Shown here: in pieces, positions 23,101-35,646 of the stretch
Position numbering within the stretch: the first letter of the stretch is position 1
Layout: every line of letters begins with the position of its first letter
Assembly: GCF_001522545.3 (NCBI RefSeq)
Contig: NC_031768.1
Coordinates: 112,745,641 to 112,809,640 of the forward strand
Length of the DNA stretch: 64,000 nucleotides
Reading direction: 5' to 3'
Source: Parus major
Taxonomy: Eukaryota > Chordata > Aves > Passeriformes > Paridae
Made by a program: the position numbers and the translations under genes
The notes under the pieces: generated by a model
What the model was told of the DNA's origin: nothing
The model's input: only the letters and a program-made list of their open reading frames with translations
Databases searched by the model: none

Positions 23101-26100
23101 TGACCTTCTCCCATGACAGCCCCCTCCTTTCCCATATTGGCTGATGTAAATATCCCCAGCAGATACAGTTACAGGAGCATTTTGGGATGCTGACTTCACG
23201 TGCACATGCCTGTGGGCACTTCATTTGAGGGCAGTGATCTGCCCAGGCTCCTCTCTTCACCAGGCTCCTCTCCTGTGCTGCCTCCATCCACTGGCACTGA
23301 AGGAATTTTTCTGGGAAAAAACTCGCATGTCCCATGGGATAAACAGGTCCAAGGCCACACTGCAGAGAGAGAGAGAGATGGTCCAGCCACTGCAACCTGC
23401 ACGTGGTTCAGCGTTGAGAAGACCATGTGTGGATGGCTAGAGGGCACCCAAAAAGCTGTGCCTGGTCACCTGCATCCAATGCCAGAGGAAAAACCTCCCA
23501 CTGTGACCTTGGAAAGGGCTGGAGATGCAGTGATGGGGCAGATGCAGGCGGTTCTCACCAAAGCATGGTGGTTTGTTTCTTTGGGGGATCACAGAAGGGT
23601 TTATCCCGCTTGGCATCCTCAGGGATTGCTGCTGCTTTCTCCCTGCCAAGGGTTTGGGGTGTCACATCAGAGCTGGCATTGGTGGGCACAGCAAAGGGCA
23701 GTGCCAGCTGCCAGCTCTTGTGCCTTCACATGCCTTGGCTGGCCCTGGCCTCTCCAGCTCGCTCCCTGCGGATGCAGCGGCACTGGGGTGAGGGGCTGGA
23801 CTGCAGCCACGGGCCTGCCACACACAGCAGGTTTTGTCCTAGGCATTCTGGACAAAACCAGGGTAAAAAAGGAAAAAGAAAGGCTTTTGCATTCCCAGAA
23901 GGAAAAGGAGGGAGAGCACGACAGCGAGGACAAGGCTCCATTCAAACCAACCAGCAAACAGCGTTTGCTCCTTGTCCTGAAGATGGAGATGAGGACCTTG
24001 GCACATCCCTGGGCAGCCGGGGGAGATTCCTCACCTTGGCTTACGGATGGATTGTGGTTGGGTTTTCTTGCTGGTGTCTCAGGAGCCTGTGGGAAGATGA
24101 GCTGGAATTCAGGGTGATCTCCCCCCATCAGAGCTGGGTTATGTGCAGGGGAGAGAGGGAATGCAGATGGAGAAATCCCATGCCAGGCTGAAGCCTCTGG
24201 AACTCTGTAACCCTTCCCTGTGCCTTTTAGGGCATCTTGTGTGGCTTCCCTCGGTCACGGTGGCCTGTCCAACCCATTTCATCTGCTGCCAGGTCTGCGG
24301 GCAACCTCTCTCTGGTTGGCCACAGATCTGCAAAGCTCAGAGGGAAGGAAGAAACTGGGGAGAACAGCAGCTGGAAAATGTTTTTCCATCTGCCAGAGCT
24401 CTGTTAACCCTCTCCATCCACAGCCACTCTGCTGAGGACTCGGGGGAAGAAGGATGGGAGCAAAGCTGAACTGAGTGCAGGAAAAGCAAAACCCTGAGGC
24501 CAGCACAGTGCTGGCTCCTGATTTTCATCACAAAGTGGTTCCCAAAGTTACACTGGGGTTTTTGCAGATATTGCAGATTAATTGGGGTGTGAGAGTGTGT
24601 GTGTGTGCGGTTTCCACCCCTGTCCTTGGGAAGTGTGAGCCTCAGGCAGCACTGTTCCTGCTCTGCTCCAAGGGGAAAGCAGCAGGATAGGGGAAACATC
24701 ATCAGGGATGGTGTCAGTGCACTTCTGGACAGGTTGTTTGATCCAGTCCCTGGAGCAAGGACTGGACTTATCCCCTTGTGATAGGCTGGAAGCATCACTT
24801 CATCGCTTCTCCCTCAGCAAACAGCTGTCAAGCTCCTTTTTAGTACCAAAAGTGCTTTACTTTGGTGAGAAATCATCCAGGCTGGCAGCTTCCAGGAGGC
24901 TGTCATTGGCCTCTTCCCTACAGGATCTGAGCTGGGGGTAGGGGCTGGGCAGCCCTGCATCTGGTGTTTATTTTACAAGAAAGGGCATGTCCACACTGAC
25001 CCTCAGCATGGTGGCACCAGGTTAGAGCTGAGTCCTTCACCTGAAAAGGCCAGGATTGCTCTTTCCCACCTAAAATCCCTGTGAGGTTTGGGTCAGGGTA
25101 CATCCCATACACTCATTCCAAAGGCACCTTTCCTCAGACCTTTTCTCCTGCAGGAGCTCCTGGTCCCTGAGCTCCTGGGCTGGATTCATCTCCCTGTAAC
25201 CCCCCACTTCCACTGGCTTCCCGTAAGGCAGGGAACAGCAAGGGCATCAAACCGGCTTCTCTTACGGGAAGGGAGGAAATGCATTTTAATTTGATTCCTG
25301 ACCCATGGTCTCGCTCTGAGATCGTGTGTCAGCAGAGCCCAGGGCACAAAAGGGCCCTTGTCCCTCCTCAGACAGGCTCTGTGTGTCTGCAGAGACCCTT
25401 TCAAGGCCATTTTTCTCCTCCCAGCTAATCAGTCCCGTGCAGAAACCAGCTCTGCGCAAGCAGGGCTCAAGGCCAGGGAGCAGGACTGTGACCTGGCCAC
25501 CATCAACCCAGCACTAAACCCATTAAAGACCCTTCATCCTCCTCAACAGCCAAGCCAGGCAGAGCCCCTGTGGTGGAGAACATGCTCCTTTTGGCAAGGT
25601 TTGATTGCAGGGCCTCCAGGTGTGGTGAGGTTTGCCCTTCCAGAAGGAGCTGAAGACCTCTGAAATGGGGGCCAGTCACGAGGATTGCTTGCTGAAATTC
25701 CACTTGCTAATCCTTTCTGCCTGGAATTTAGCAGGACCCATTTTTAGTGGTGCTCAGCTGAGTCGCTTCTCGTGGCTGGTGAAACGCAGAATGGAGCATC
25801 TTTCCTGTTCTGTGATGCAGGAGACCGAATTTCTGTGTGGACCTGGTGGGAAGGGTGGTTTGGGACCTCAAACTGGGCTGCAGGAGGCCTGAGGTGGACT
25901 CCCACAAGTGGCTTGGGGTTTGTTGGTGACTTCAAAGCAGCTCAAGTCTTGCTCTGCACTCCAGATGCAAAATGAGGTTAAATAAAACTCACTTCATCCA
26001 CCTGACCATAGTTCCTCCATTCCAGGGACTGCTCAGTTGTGTCACCAACACCATGAGGCCACGGTGTCTGCGGTCAGTGATGTGCTGCCCTCTTGAGCCA

Positions 26101-26140
26101 TTGTCTCCATGTCCTTACAGCCTCTTTGCTTTCCCCCCAG
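20111..26140 (+). other. P2RY2: Candidate P2RY2 intron 1, repeat-poor
   Basis: Six kilobases with no CR1 fragment and no long tandem repeat, apart from GA and GT runs near 23362 and 24589. Their absence contrasts with the flanks and may mean regulatory sequence is conserved here. It ends at a strong acceptor at 26140. No additional exon could be defined. Whether it is intron depends on the first-exon call. Confidence 0.4.
26121..26140 (+). other. P2RY2: Splice acceptor of the P2RY2 coding exon
   Basis: The tract CCTCTTTGCTTTCCCCCCAG ends at 26140, only 4 bases before the initiator ATG. A weaker AG lies at 26119-26120. This decides that the in-frame ATG at 26109 is intronic and that translation starts at 26145. 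Confidence 0.8.
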
Positions 26141-26144
26141 GGTG

Positions 26145-27218
26145 ATGGAGAACCTCACGACTCTAGCCTGGACCAGGATCATCAACAGCTCCTCGGACCC
26201 AGGTGGCACCGATGACAACCCCTACAAGTGCATATTTGATGAGGACTTCAAATACATCCTGCTGCCCGTCTCCTACGGCATCGTGTGTGTGGTGGGGCTC
26301 TTTCTCAACCTGCTGGCCCTCTACGCCTTCATCTTCAGGATCAAGACCTGGAACGCCTCCACCACCTACATGTTCAACCTGGCCGTATCCGACACGCTCT
26401 ACGTGGTCTCCCTGCCCCTGCTGGTGTACTACTACGCCATGGGGGACAACTGGCCCTTCAGCGTGGGGCTGTGCAAGATCGTCCGCTTCCTGTTCTACAC
26501 CAACCTCTACTGCAGCATCCTCTTCCTGCTCTGCATCAGCATCCATCGCTTCCTGGGCATCTGCTTCCCGCTCAAGTCGCTGCAGTGGGGCCAGGTGCGC
26601 CACGCGCGCCGGGTGTCGGTCGTGGTGTGGCTGGTGACCGTGGTGTGCCAGTCCCCCGTGCTCTTCTTCGTCACCACCAGCGTCAAGGGCGACACCATCA
26701 CCTGCCACGACACGTCCAGCAAGGACCTCTTTGGCCAGTTTGTCATTTACAGCTCGGTGATGCTGGTGCTGCTCTTCTGCATCCCTTTCCTCATCATCAT
26801 CGTCTGCTACTGCCTGATGGCCCGGCGGCTGCTCCAGCCCACCCGGGGCATTTCCCGCCTGTCCCGCTCCAAAAAGAAGTCAGTGAAGATGATCATCATC
26901 GTCTTGGTGGTCTTCATTGTTTGTTTTCTTCCCTTCCATGTCACTCGTACCTTGTACTACTCCTTCCGGAGCTGGGACCTGAGCTGCCAGACCCTCAACG
27001 CCATCAATTTGGCCTACAAGGTGACTCGTCCCCTCGCCAGCACCAACAGCTGCCTGGATCCCATTTTGTATTTCTTGGCAGGGCAACGATTTATGAAGTT
27101 TGCGGGCAACAAAATGCCAGGGAAGCCTCAGAACGAGGTGGCGCTGGGCATCGTGCCCAACAATCACCTGGGAACCAGCAGCGACACGGACACGCTCTCC
27201 AAGGATCTGAAATCCTAG
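26145..27218 (+). CDS. P2RY2: P2Y purinoceptor 2 (ATP/UTP receptor), complete coding exon
   Basis: A 357-residue class A GPCR of the plasma membrane. The family responds to extracellular ATP and UTP and couples chiefly to Gq and phospholipase C. The start is the ATG four bases after the acceptor, with G at -3 and G at +4. Seen: N-glycosylation sites at N3 and N14; seven hydrophobic segments; C110-C187 and C29-C281 as the two extracellular disulfides of P2Y receptors; HRF (134-136) in place of DRY, as in mammalian P2Y2 (HRC); TM6 HVTR (265-268) and TM7 KVTR (292-295), the basic residues that bind nucleotide phosphates; DPILY (305-309) as the NPxxY equivalent. Extracellular loop 1 reads AMGDNWPF where human has ARGDHWPF, so the integrin-binding RGD is absent. 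The tail is about 20 residues shorter than human (377 in total) and keeps one PxxP (325-328). P2RY4 is the closest alternative; the neighbours P2RY6 and ARHGEF17 favour P2RY2. Confidence 0.96.
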   Translation: MENLTTLAWTRIINSSSDPGGTDDNPYKCIFDEDFKYILLPVSYGIVCVVGLFLNLLALYAFIFRIKTWNASTTYMFNLAVSDTLYVVSLPLLVYYYAMGDNWPFSVGLCKIVRFLFYTNLYCSILFLLCISIHRFLGICFPLKSLQWGQVRHARRVSVVVWLVTVVCQSPVLFFVTTSVKGDTITCHDTSSKDLFGQFVIYSSVMLVLLFCIPFLIIIVCYCLMARRLLQPTRGISRLSRSKKKSVKMIIIVLVVFIVCFLPFHVTRTLYYSFRSWDLSCQTLNAINLAYKVTRPLASTNSCLDPILYFLAGQRFMKFAGNKMPGKPQNEVALGIVPNNHLGTSSDTDTLSKDLKS

Positions 27219-29290
27219 CTCTGCTGCCCGGCAGAAGGGTTTACCCTGGGTGTGAAGGGAGGACAGGATGCTCTGGGTCCCAAGGCTTTGGGTGTTGGGG
27301 GTGCCTTGGCCAGCACCCACTCCAGCGTGGTCCGTGTCAAACGCGCTCCTCTGCTTGTTTTGCTGTATTGTTTTCAGGAAGATGCGGCCGTGGTTGCACA
27401 CATGAACCCTGGTCTCTGCCCCTCTGATCAGCGCTGAGGTGACCAAACCTGGGGGGGGTGGAAAAAACCCCGTGCCCTGAGTGCCTTGAATCATTCTCCA
27501 AAGCAGAAGCACCATGTGCAAAAGGTTCCCCTACAGAATCCCATCTGCAGATTGCCTGGCACCGGGGGAGCCAGAGTTTCTCTGTGCCTTGGCAAGGCAG
27601 GAAAGGCTTTGGGGGGATGAGGAGAGTCAGCTGCAGTTCTGCTGAACAGCTTGATGCAAATGTCAAGGACAAGTACCACCCACAGCAGGAAAGGGTCTCC
27701 CACAGCTTTGCATCCCTGAAGAAATGCTCTCCCAGCTTCAAGCTGGCAGAGCAGGGATGGGATTCCCAGCTCTTGTCCAAGGGCTGGCTTCTCATTAACC
27801 AGGGTGCTGAGGGACATTTCATCCCACTGGAGTGCACTGGTAGCAGCCCACTGGAGTTTACTGATACCATCGAGCAGGTGCCCTGTAGATTTCTCCAGTG
27901 GGGCCAACATCTTCCAAAAACCCCATTAGAGTGCTTCCTAACAGCAGCAGTCACCCTTTAAAAGCTTTTAGGAACCTGCTGCTTCCAGCTGCTGGCTTTA
28001 ATAATCATCTCCAGCTTATTAAAATTTAAGGTGAGCTCTTCACATCTTGTTTTTAAACCCGTTCCTGGTGACTCATGTTTCCAACCCAGCAGCAAAGACC
28101 AGTGTTCCTCCCCTTGGCTGAACACTGCCACATCCCCATTGCTGTCCCTCAGAGGAGACAAAATTTGCCAGCGCTAAAGCCTGGGTTGAGGAGCTGTAAA
28201 TGGTGCTGAGCTTAACCCCATTCTGCCTGGATTTGGAAAAATATGTCCACAAAACATTTCACCAGAAGGTGCTCTTGGTGTTTTTCCCTGTAAATGTTGG
28301 GTTGGAGATCCCAGAGCCCAGGTCCATGGTTTCCCTGCCAGAAGGATGCTGATTCCTCCCCCCAAAAATGAAAATTTGCTTGGGCTGCAGCACTGCACGA
28401 GTCACATTTTCTAAAAGCTCTATTTCAGGACTAGGCAAACACATTTGATGTTGGCTTAGGCCAAGACCTCAGTCCACCCCTTAGTTTCACCCATCCTTCC
28501 TTCTTCTGAGGTGGTTTGGTGGAGACAAAGCCACGTCATGCTGTCACCAGTGTGTTCAGTCATGGGTGACTGGGACCATTCAGGGTGAACTGTGAGGTTC
28601 CTGTGGTCCCACCCCCAATGGGGGCTCTTGTCCCAACCAACAATGTCACAACCACAGGAGGTAAAGGCAGACAGGACATTTGCAGGGTGGTTCATCCCAC
28701 CCTCGAGTGTGTTTAGGATAGGATTGGGTTAAGACCAGACTTGCACCATGGCAGCACCTTCATTCCTTTGTTCTTGTGAAGGGAGCTTGGCTTTATGGTG
28801 AGGGTCATGGCACAGTCACTGGGGTGAGACAAATAACTGGGAGAAATGAATTCAGCCAGGGCACTGGACTGGCACAAACATCACTCCAGGCCAGGCCTTG
28901 CCCGGTCTCCCACACTTGCCAAAAAGCAGCGTGGACACGTTACGTGCTCTGAATAATTCAACAGAAACATACCCAAAGTTTCCTCCTGGGGTCCTGCTTG
29001 GAAATCCCACCTCCACCTCCCTCTGGGCTGGCTTGGAGCCACCACCCTGGGCAGCACTGGCAGTGCCATCAGGGGTGTCCCTCCGTGATCCTCATCCCCA
29101 AGTGATCCCACCGGCCAGGTGCAGAGCAGTTGGAGAGGTGCCAGCTGGAAATCTAGCTCTAGACTTTTTGGTTTTGTTTGTAAAAGCACTAACTTATACT
29201 AGAGAGAGAAAAAAAATGGAGTTTTATGACAGTGACTGTACATTTTTATTTTTGTAACATGCAAACACCTCGGATTTCTGATAGTAAATG
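27219..29290 (+). other. P2RY2: Probable P2RY2 3' UTR
   Basis: No other gene or repeat intervenes after the stop codon. ATTAAA occurs near 28018. AT-rich, U-rich sequence at 29160-29290 with a variant signal AGTAAA at 29283-29288 looks like a transcript end. The next canonical AATAAA is only at 31616-31621, so a longer form is possible. The exact end is not determined. Confidence 0.4.
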
Positions 29291-32200
29291 AGTTTATTTC
29301 TATTACAAGCACTTCTCTGCCATCTCCTCTGGTATGTACAAAGATGGGTATTGGGGGTAGAAACTGAGTTGTTGAATGCCATGGAAATATTTTAAGCTCC
29401 AGGTACAGCTGTCCACTCCTCTGTGCATCTTGATCTCCATCTAATTCAATGAATTCGATCTCCACTCTTGATTCAAGATTTTCACGGGGCTGGTGCCCCC
29501 AGTAATGGCAAAGCCCAGGAGCAGAGACAGCTCTGTGGTCATGGCAGGGCTTCACAGGGGACAAAACCCCTTGGAGAGTCACAAATTATAAAAAAAATAG
29601 CCAACTGTTTTGGTTGGGTCTCTGTGGTCTTGGTAGCTTCTCCTAGGCTGCTCTTGTTGAAGACTAGAAAAAATCGTTAGATTAAGTAATTAATTAACAA
29701 ATCTCAAAAGAATTAGTCTCCCATCCCCTAGACCTTTTCTTTTTTTGTTTTTCTGGTTCTCCCAGCCACTCAGAAGACACCAAACCAAGGTGTTGCAAAC
29801 CTCCGGTTCTCAGAGGCTCTTCACCTTCCCCTGCAGACACCAGGAGGTTTCCTGAGCCTAACCACAGTCCCCATGAAAAAATACATTTGGTTTCAATTTA
29901 GTTTTCATTTGGTTTGCAATTTATTCTGGTCCCCAGCCTGGCTTTCTCTGGGCCTTTCAGTGAAACAAGGCTCAGGACACACTCGGCTCCATGGATGCGT
30001 TAATGCCAAACTCTGGCCAAGTCACCCTGAAGTCTGCTCGGGAATAATCTGGGCAGCTCAAAGAGGAGCTGACAAAGGATATATGGATGAGGTCTGTAAA
30101 TATAATTTTATGGAAACCCACTGCTCTGTGCATCCCTGGAAATGTTCAAGGCCTGGCTGGGCAGGGCTGGTGTAAGGTGTCCCTGCTCATGGCAGGGGCA
30201 TTAGAATGAGAAGATCTTTGAAGTCCTTTCCAACCCAAACCTTCTGTGATCCCATGACTCTCTGGTTCTATGAATTCCTTCATTTTTCGTCCTGAAGCTG
30301 TTTTCAAGTCAATTTACACTTGATACCCCAGCAATGTCTTTAAGGGGCAGCCACAGTCACTCATCACCCCACCGTGGGACAGAAGCTCTTCGTGGTCCCC
30401 TGCACCAGGGCAGAAAGCTTTGCTCTGCTTACTCTTTCCAAGAACTTCGTAGCCCTTAGAGCTGCCAAAACACAAAGTCTCAAAAGCATAAAGCCAGAGA
30501 AATAGCTGTGAGCCTTGGAATTGCTAAATCAGATATCCCAGGATGCTCCCTCTGAAAAGCCCCTCTTGATTTTCAGCCCAGGTTTTGGGGTCTCTTTCTG
30601 GGGGCAATGCCCAGGGACCAAGGGCTCACACGGGAATAGGTTTAACTTCTGGGATTTAGAGCATCATTCCCAAATCTTTACTGCAAAGACCCTGCCCAGC
30701 TCATACCAGCACTGAGTCAGCCAAACCCAAGAATGTGAATTAAGGAAGAAAAACAACCACTGATGAGGAGTACAGAGAAGCAAGCAGAAAAAAGCCACCC
30801 AGCCATGCCAAGTGGTTACAAACCACTTTTTCTAAATATCCCTTAGCACAGGGAGCAGGAAGCAACAGTTAAGAGTGCTGATGGTTTCCTGCCAAGGAGA
30901 CAAATCTGCCACATGGGCTGGAGGGATGCACACTTCTGCTGGACCTTCCCAGCATCCAAGTGGAGAGCTTTTCCTTCCTGATCATGCCTTTCTAGGAAGC
31001 AGACCCTTTGTGGGACAGTGGCAGGCAACAGGCCATGTTGTTACTGTAAACAATTAGTGCATCCACTTCTTTCTTCAAGTCCTGTCTCCATTTTTATTCT
31101 GGTTTTCTGCCTTGGGGCTGGATTTTCCTGAGGAACAAGTCTGTCTGTCCCTCCAAATCATTTCTGAACTGGTTGGCCAGTTTGATGCAGGGACAAAGTC
31201 GCCACACTGTTGAGCTCCTATGAATTTCATGGGCAATCAGGACATGAAGGAGAAGGAGCCAAAGGAATTGTCACCCAACAGCTCCAAATTTGTTTTAGAC
31301 AGCAGAGAAACCTCCCCCATGCCAGAGCCTGAGGTGGCTTGGGAGGGAGAATGTCCCTCACACCATGATGTGTGAGGGAAGGGGACAGGCCCAAAGGCAC
31401 CCAGCAGGCCACAGCTGTGTTCAAACACAACTCCCAAATCCCACAAACCAGTATTTTTGCAGAAATTCCCCCAATATGGACAGGCCAAGGCAGCAGTTGC
31501 TCAGGGAGAAACCAAACCAGTGGGTGTTTGAAATAACATGCCAATCACCCAGCTTTGTGAGGAGATTATTTGAAGACTTTCACAGCTTCAACACCGATAT
31601 TTGCAGACTCTGACAAATAAATGCTCAGGAAAACCTGAAAGTTTAAAATACCCCTTTTTAAAAATGTTTTCTCCTCAAATATCTGCAGTTTTTAAGCCCT
31701 GGCTAAGCACCAACATTTTGGGGTGTGCTTTGGGGAGCAGCTGACTGGGTGGGTTTTGCAGCCTCCTTTGATGCTGCTGGTGGGAGAGCAGGAGATTCTC
31801 CCACCAGATCCTTCTCCTCTGATTTTGCCACTCACTGTGGAAAGGCACCGTGTCACAACCCCATTCCCAGCCCCCCTTGAATCCTGGGGGAGCCTCGAGA
31901 TGCCCTCAAACCACCTTTGAACTTGGAAAGAAAGGGCTGAGGGGTTTACAGCTGAGATCTGGACCACTGGGGGGACCTTGGGAGATGGTGGAAGGTACAT
32001 GGAAAATCCTGGGCCCAGCAGTGCAAAATCCATCCTGGGCTGATTTTTAATGGAGAAACAATTTAGCTGAGTAGGCTGAACCTGCGGCAGCAGAGTCCTC
32101 TGCTGGTGCCAAGGAGATGTGCCAGCAGCAGGGTCCTTGTCCCCAGGCTGGGGTTTTGGCACTCACAGACACTCAATGCAGGGTCCTGACTTTCATCCAC

Positions 32201-34375
32201 GGAACTTTCCAGGGAATGGAGAAGTTTTCTGTTCACTTTGACATTTCCCTTGTGTGGTTTCTCCTCATGTGATCTGTGGTTTTAATGACAGGGGAAGATC
32301 CTGGTCACCATCAACTCAGCATCCAGCCTCCCACCTGCTGTTCCAGCTCCATCCCTTCCCCCAAGGGAAGTCTTGGTGCTCATTTAACATGCAGCCATCC
32401 TTTTTCTCAGCTGGGGCAAGTGGGTTGGAAACTGGCTAGGCACCATTAGGAAAGGATGGATGGGTGTGGATGAGGTGGAGGCCACTTGGCACCCACCCTG
32501 GGAAGGACCTTGGTGCGTGCCCTTCACGGCGGGGCTTCCCCACCATCGCTGCCTTTGGAAACTAGTTTATTTCAGGTGTCCCTGATCATTCATCTGAGCC
32601 CTGAGACTCCCTGCAAACCCCCTCTGCTGAGAAGCAGGAGGATGGGATGTCTCTCCTAACCTTCTCGAGGTCAGCAGCTCCACCACCGCCAGCCGGATGC
32701 GGTCCTTCCCCTGCTCCTGCTCCGTGACTTGGGTGCGTTTGGCAGCCTGGCAGCAGGACAAGGCTCCACATGTGTGCCAGCACACCTGTTTGCAAATAGG
32801 GTGTGGGCTCAACGCCCCTCATGGCCTGTGGAACGAGTCCATCTGGTCCCAGATGAGCCCAAGAGCTTTGGGATGGGACTGCAAAGCAGGTTGGGGCGTC
32901 CGGCTCTTTGGTGTCATCCTGTCACTGCAGCCTGCAGGGCCAAGAAGAAAGGCTGCAAGAAGGGGGGAGGTGCTCAGGGGATGGAACCATGCTCTTCTGG
33001 TCCTCCTTGGGCAAAGGAGTGGAGACAGCCCAGCTGGGAGTTGCTAAATGACCCGAATTGTCCCTAAATAGCTTCTTCAGCCCCGTGCTCAGCAAGATGC
33101 CGATACTCGATGCCTCACCCCCCAGCATCCTCCGAGGATGAGCTCACAGGGCTGAGACCTAAAAATAACTCACTGGGGGCAGCGGGTGGGTGGGCATCGC
33201 TGTCACTGCGCCGTCAGCATTCCCAAGCCCGTGTTTCCAGGCCCATCTGCTCTCCCATGCCGGCCCCAAACCCCTCTGGCACACGGCGGCTGCTCCACAG
33301 CATCCGAGGAACAGCGAGGGGTTGCCAAGGGAGTCTCAAAAGGCCTGGAGCAGCTTCCCAGCTCGTGCCTCCCCATCTGCTCCTCCTCAGGCAAATGGGC
33401 TCCCAGCAGGGTGGTCTGGGCTCGGGGCCCCCTCTGTGGTCAGCTCCGGGGGTGACGCGCCAGGTGTGGGGAACAACAGCAGTGCCAGGGGGGTGGAATC
33501 TCTGGGACTGTGGGCCTGGATTGAGCAACGTGAGGATGATGCCTCCAGCCAGGGCTGTGGACAGCAGTGAGTGCCCATGTCCCAAGATGCCAATTCCATG
33601 TGGTGAGTAATACCCCTCTGTCCTGACCCTCATCCAAACTTTATGAGGTCATTTCCTCGAAATCCATCATCCCTTCCCAGTCAATGCTTCCCAGATGTTG
33701 CAACCCCTCTCTGCATTTCAGTATCTGGCTGGTGATGTGAGGCAGCACAAAGCCTGGAGTGAGAGCAGCACGTTCCAACAATCCCCTGAAGCATCAAAAT
33801 CCCCCTCATCACCAAATCATTTTCACTTTTTGTCCCAATTATGGTAACTCTTCGAGCATCCCCAGAAGGCAGCTGGATTGAAATGTGCTGCAGATTTGGA
33901 TTTGTAGCAGCTGCTTTTCCTCCTGGTTGCCCATAGATGGAGGAAGAGCACTGCTCCCCTCTGGGTTCCTCCTTCAGCCGCCTGCTTGATGGGGGAACGT
34001 GGTGTTTTGGGGGCTCGTGGTGTTTTGGGGGTCTCCTTTGGCCCATCAGATGCTTGGTTTGGGTGATTAAAGCCTGTCCTAGGAGAGATGTTGGCTAGGA
34101 CCTGCACAAGACCCCAGTATGAACCCACAAGACATGGGGCCCTCCAGGACCCCATGGACCCTCTTGAGGCACTCCAGATGCCCAGGTGGCCACATCCAGA
34201 TGGGCATCCCCAAAATAAATCCAGCTGGTGACATCCAAGGAGGGTGAATCATTTCAGGTGAACGCTACACAAAGATTTACCACCAAGGTGTTGCTCTGCT
34301 GCTCAGACACCGATGTTTAGTTGAGGGTGGAAATATTTTGGGGAGGAACAGAGAAGATGGAGATGGAAGTGCCCA
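29291..34375. other. P2RY2-P2RY6 intergenic, left part
   Basis: Mostly unique sequence with one CR1 fragment (30134-30276). No gene, structured RNA or tandem repeat is supported. Several GC-rich open frames near 33100-33630 overlap each other on both strands and have no recognisable domain. Confidence 0.35.
30134..30276 (+). repeat. CR1 LINE 3'-end fragment
   Basis: Plus orientation: CCCTGGAAATGTTCAAGGCC, GGTGTCCCTGCTCATGGCAG, AAGTCCTTTCCAACCCAAAC and terminal TTCTGTGATCCCATGA. Confidence 0.92.
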
Positions 34376-34500
34376 GGGCCAGGTTGGAATGAGCTTGGAG
34401 AAACCTGGGACAGTGGAAGGTGTCCCTGCCCATGGCAGGGGATGGAACTAGTTGATCTTTAAGGTCCCTTCCCACCCAAATAATTCTGTGATTTCTATAA
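34376..34500 (+). repeat. CR1 LINE 3'-end fragment
   Basis: Plus orientation: GGGCCAGGTTGGAATGAGCT, AGGTGTCCCTGCCCATGGCA, GATCTTTAAGGTCCCTTCCC and terminal AATTCTGTGATTTCTATAA. Confidence 0.92.
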
Positions 34501-35200
34501 ATAATTCCCAGAAAAACATCATCATCTTAGGAGATAGAATTATTCCCCATCCTGCTTTTCTGATACAAAGACTTGCCTCTTCACTTCAAAAAGACACTTT
34601 TTCAACCAAAAAAGACCAAACAAAAAAACCTTCACTCATTTATTTTACCAAAATAGGCAAGAGTTAAAAGAAATCAACAGAAACGACTTGCTTTGACCTC
34701 CCTTTGACCGGAATCATGTTTTCCTCCCAAATTTTGGTTCAGCCAGCCAGTCACAGAATGCCTCCTGCCCCAGCTTTGCCCAGGGCTGGCTTTGTGGGTT
34801 TTGTCCGGTTTCAAGTTAATGGGATTATTGTGAAACTGGTGGACGCACACTTGACGTCGACCCTGTGTGGGAGGAGGATCAGTCTGAAGACTGTAAGAAA
34901 CCCGATTTAGTAGGAAAAAAGGCAAGAGAAAGACTCAGTGGCCTCATTACCCTGCAGATAAAGCTCTCACAAAAGCAGGGAGGGATAAAAAAAAAAATCC
35001 TTTTCCAGTAAGAGCAAATGTTTACCCTGCACGATACCAACTGACCCCAGGTAATCTCAGGTTTAATGACATGGTTTAGTACCACTGAAAAGGGCCTCTT
35101 TTGTGTTTCTCAGAGATGTCCCCACTGGGGAATTTCCTACGGATATCTGGAGATATCCTGGTAGCAGCAGTGACACTTTTCAGATGTCTTGTGAAACCTA

Positions 35201-35240
35201 TTTTTTATATATATATATATAAAAAATATATATATTTACG
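35201..35240. repeat. AT palindromic simple repeat
   Basis: A TATATA run followed by AAAAAATATATATATT forms a self-complementary AT hairpin. Confidence 0.85.
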
Positions 35241-35646
35241 TATTTTGAGATGTGTTGTGCATTTTTTTCATGCCTATTTGCATAAGCCCCAGTGCCCCAT
35301 TGCTGGCAGGGGCCAATGGGAAAGGGACAGGGGGAAGGAATTAGCAATGTGATACCTGCTCTGAATCACACCCTGCTTTTGTGGCTGCAGGATCTTGTGA
35401 GAAGGAGGTGGGGTAAGTTAGATAATCTCCAGAAAATGTCCCTGCTTTGGAAACCTTCCCGCTTTTATAACCTCCACACGTCACACTGCCTCCTCCAGGT
35501 GGGTGCTGGAGGGTGAGTCTTGGTGGCTGGAACCCCCCTGTTCCATCCAGCTGCTCTTGGGTCTTGTTCCTGAGTCTTGGACAGGTCCTTTACAGCCATG
35601 AGGAGCTGAATCAGTGTCTGAGGTCTCTGTTCCCTGCCAGGGCCTC

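Noticed and set aside
26109..26144. Twelve-residue N-terminal extension of P2RY2
   Set aside because: It lies within the intron's pyrimidine tract upstream of the acceptor at 26140.
26285..27427. 380-codon plus-strand frame overlapping P2RY2
   Set aside because: Shifted-frame shadow of P2RY2, with His/Leu/Pro-rich composition and no domain.
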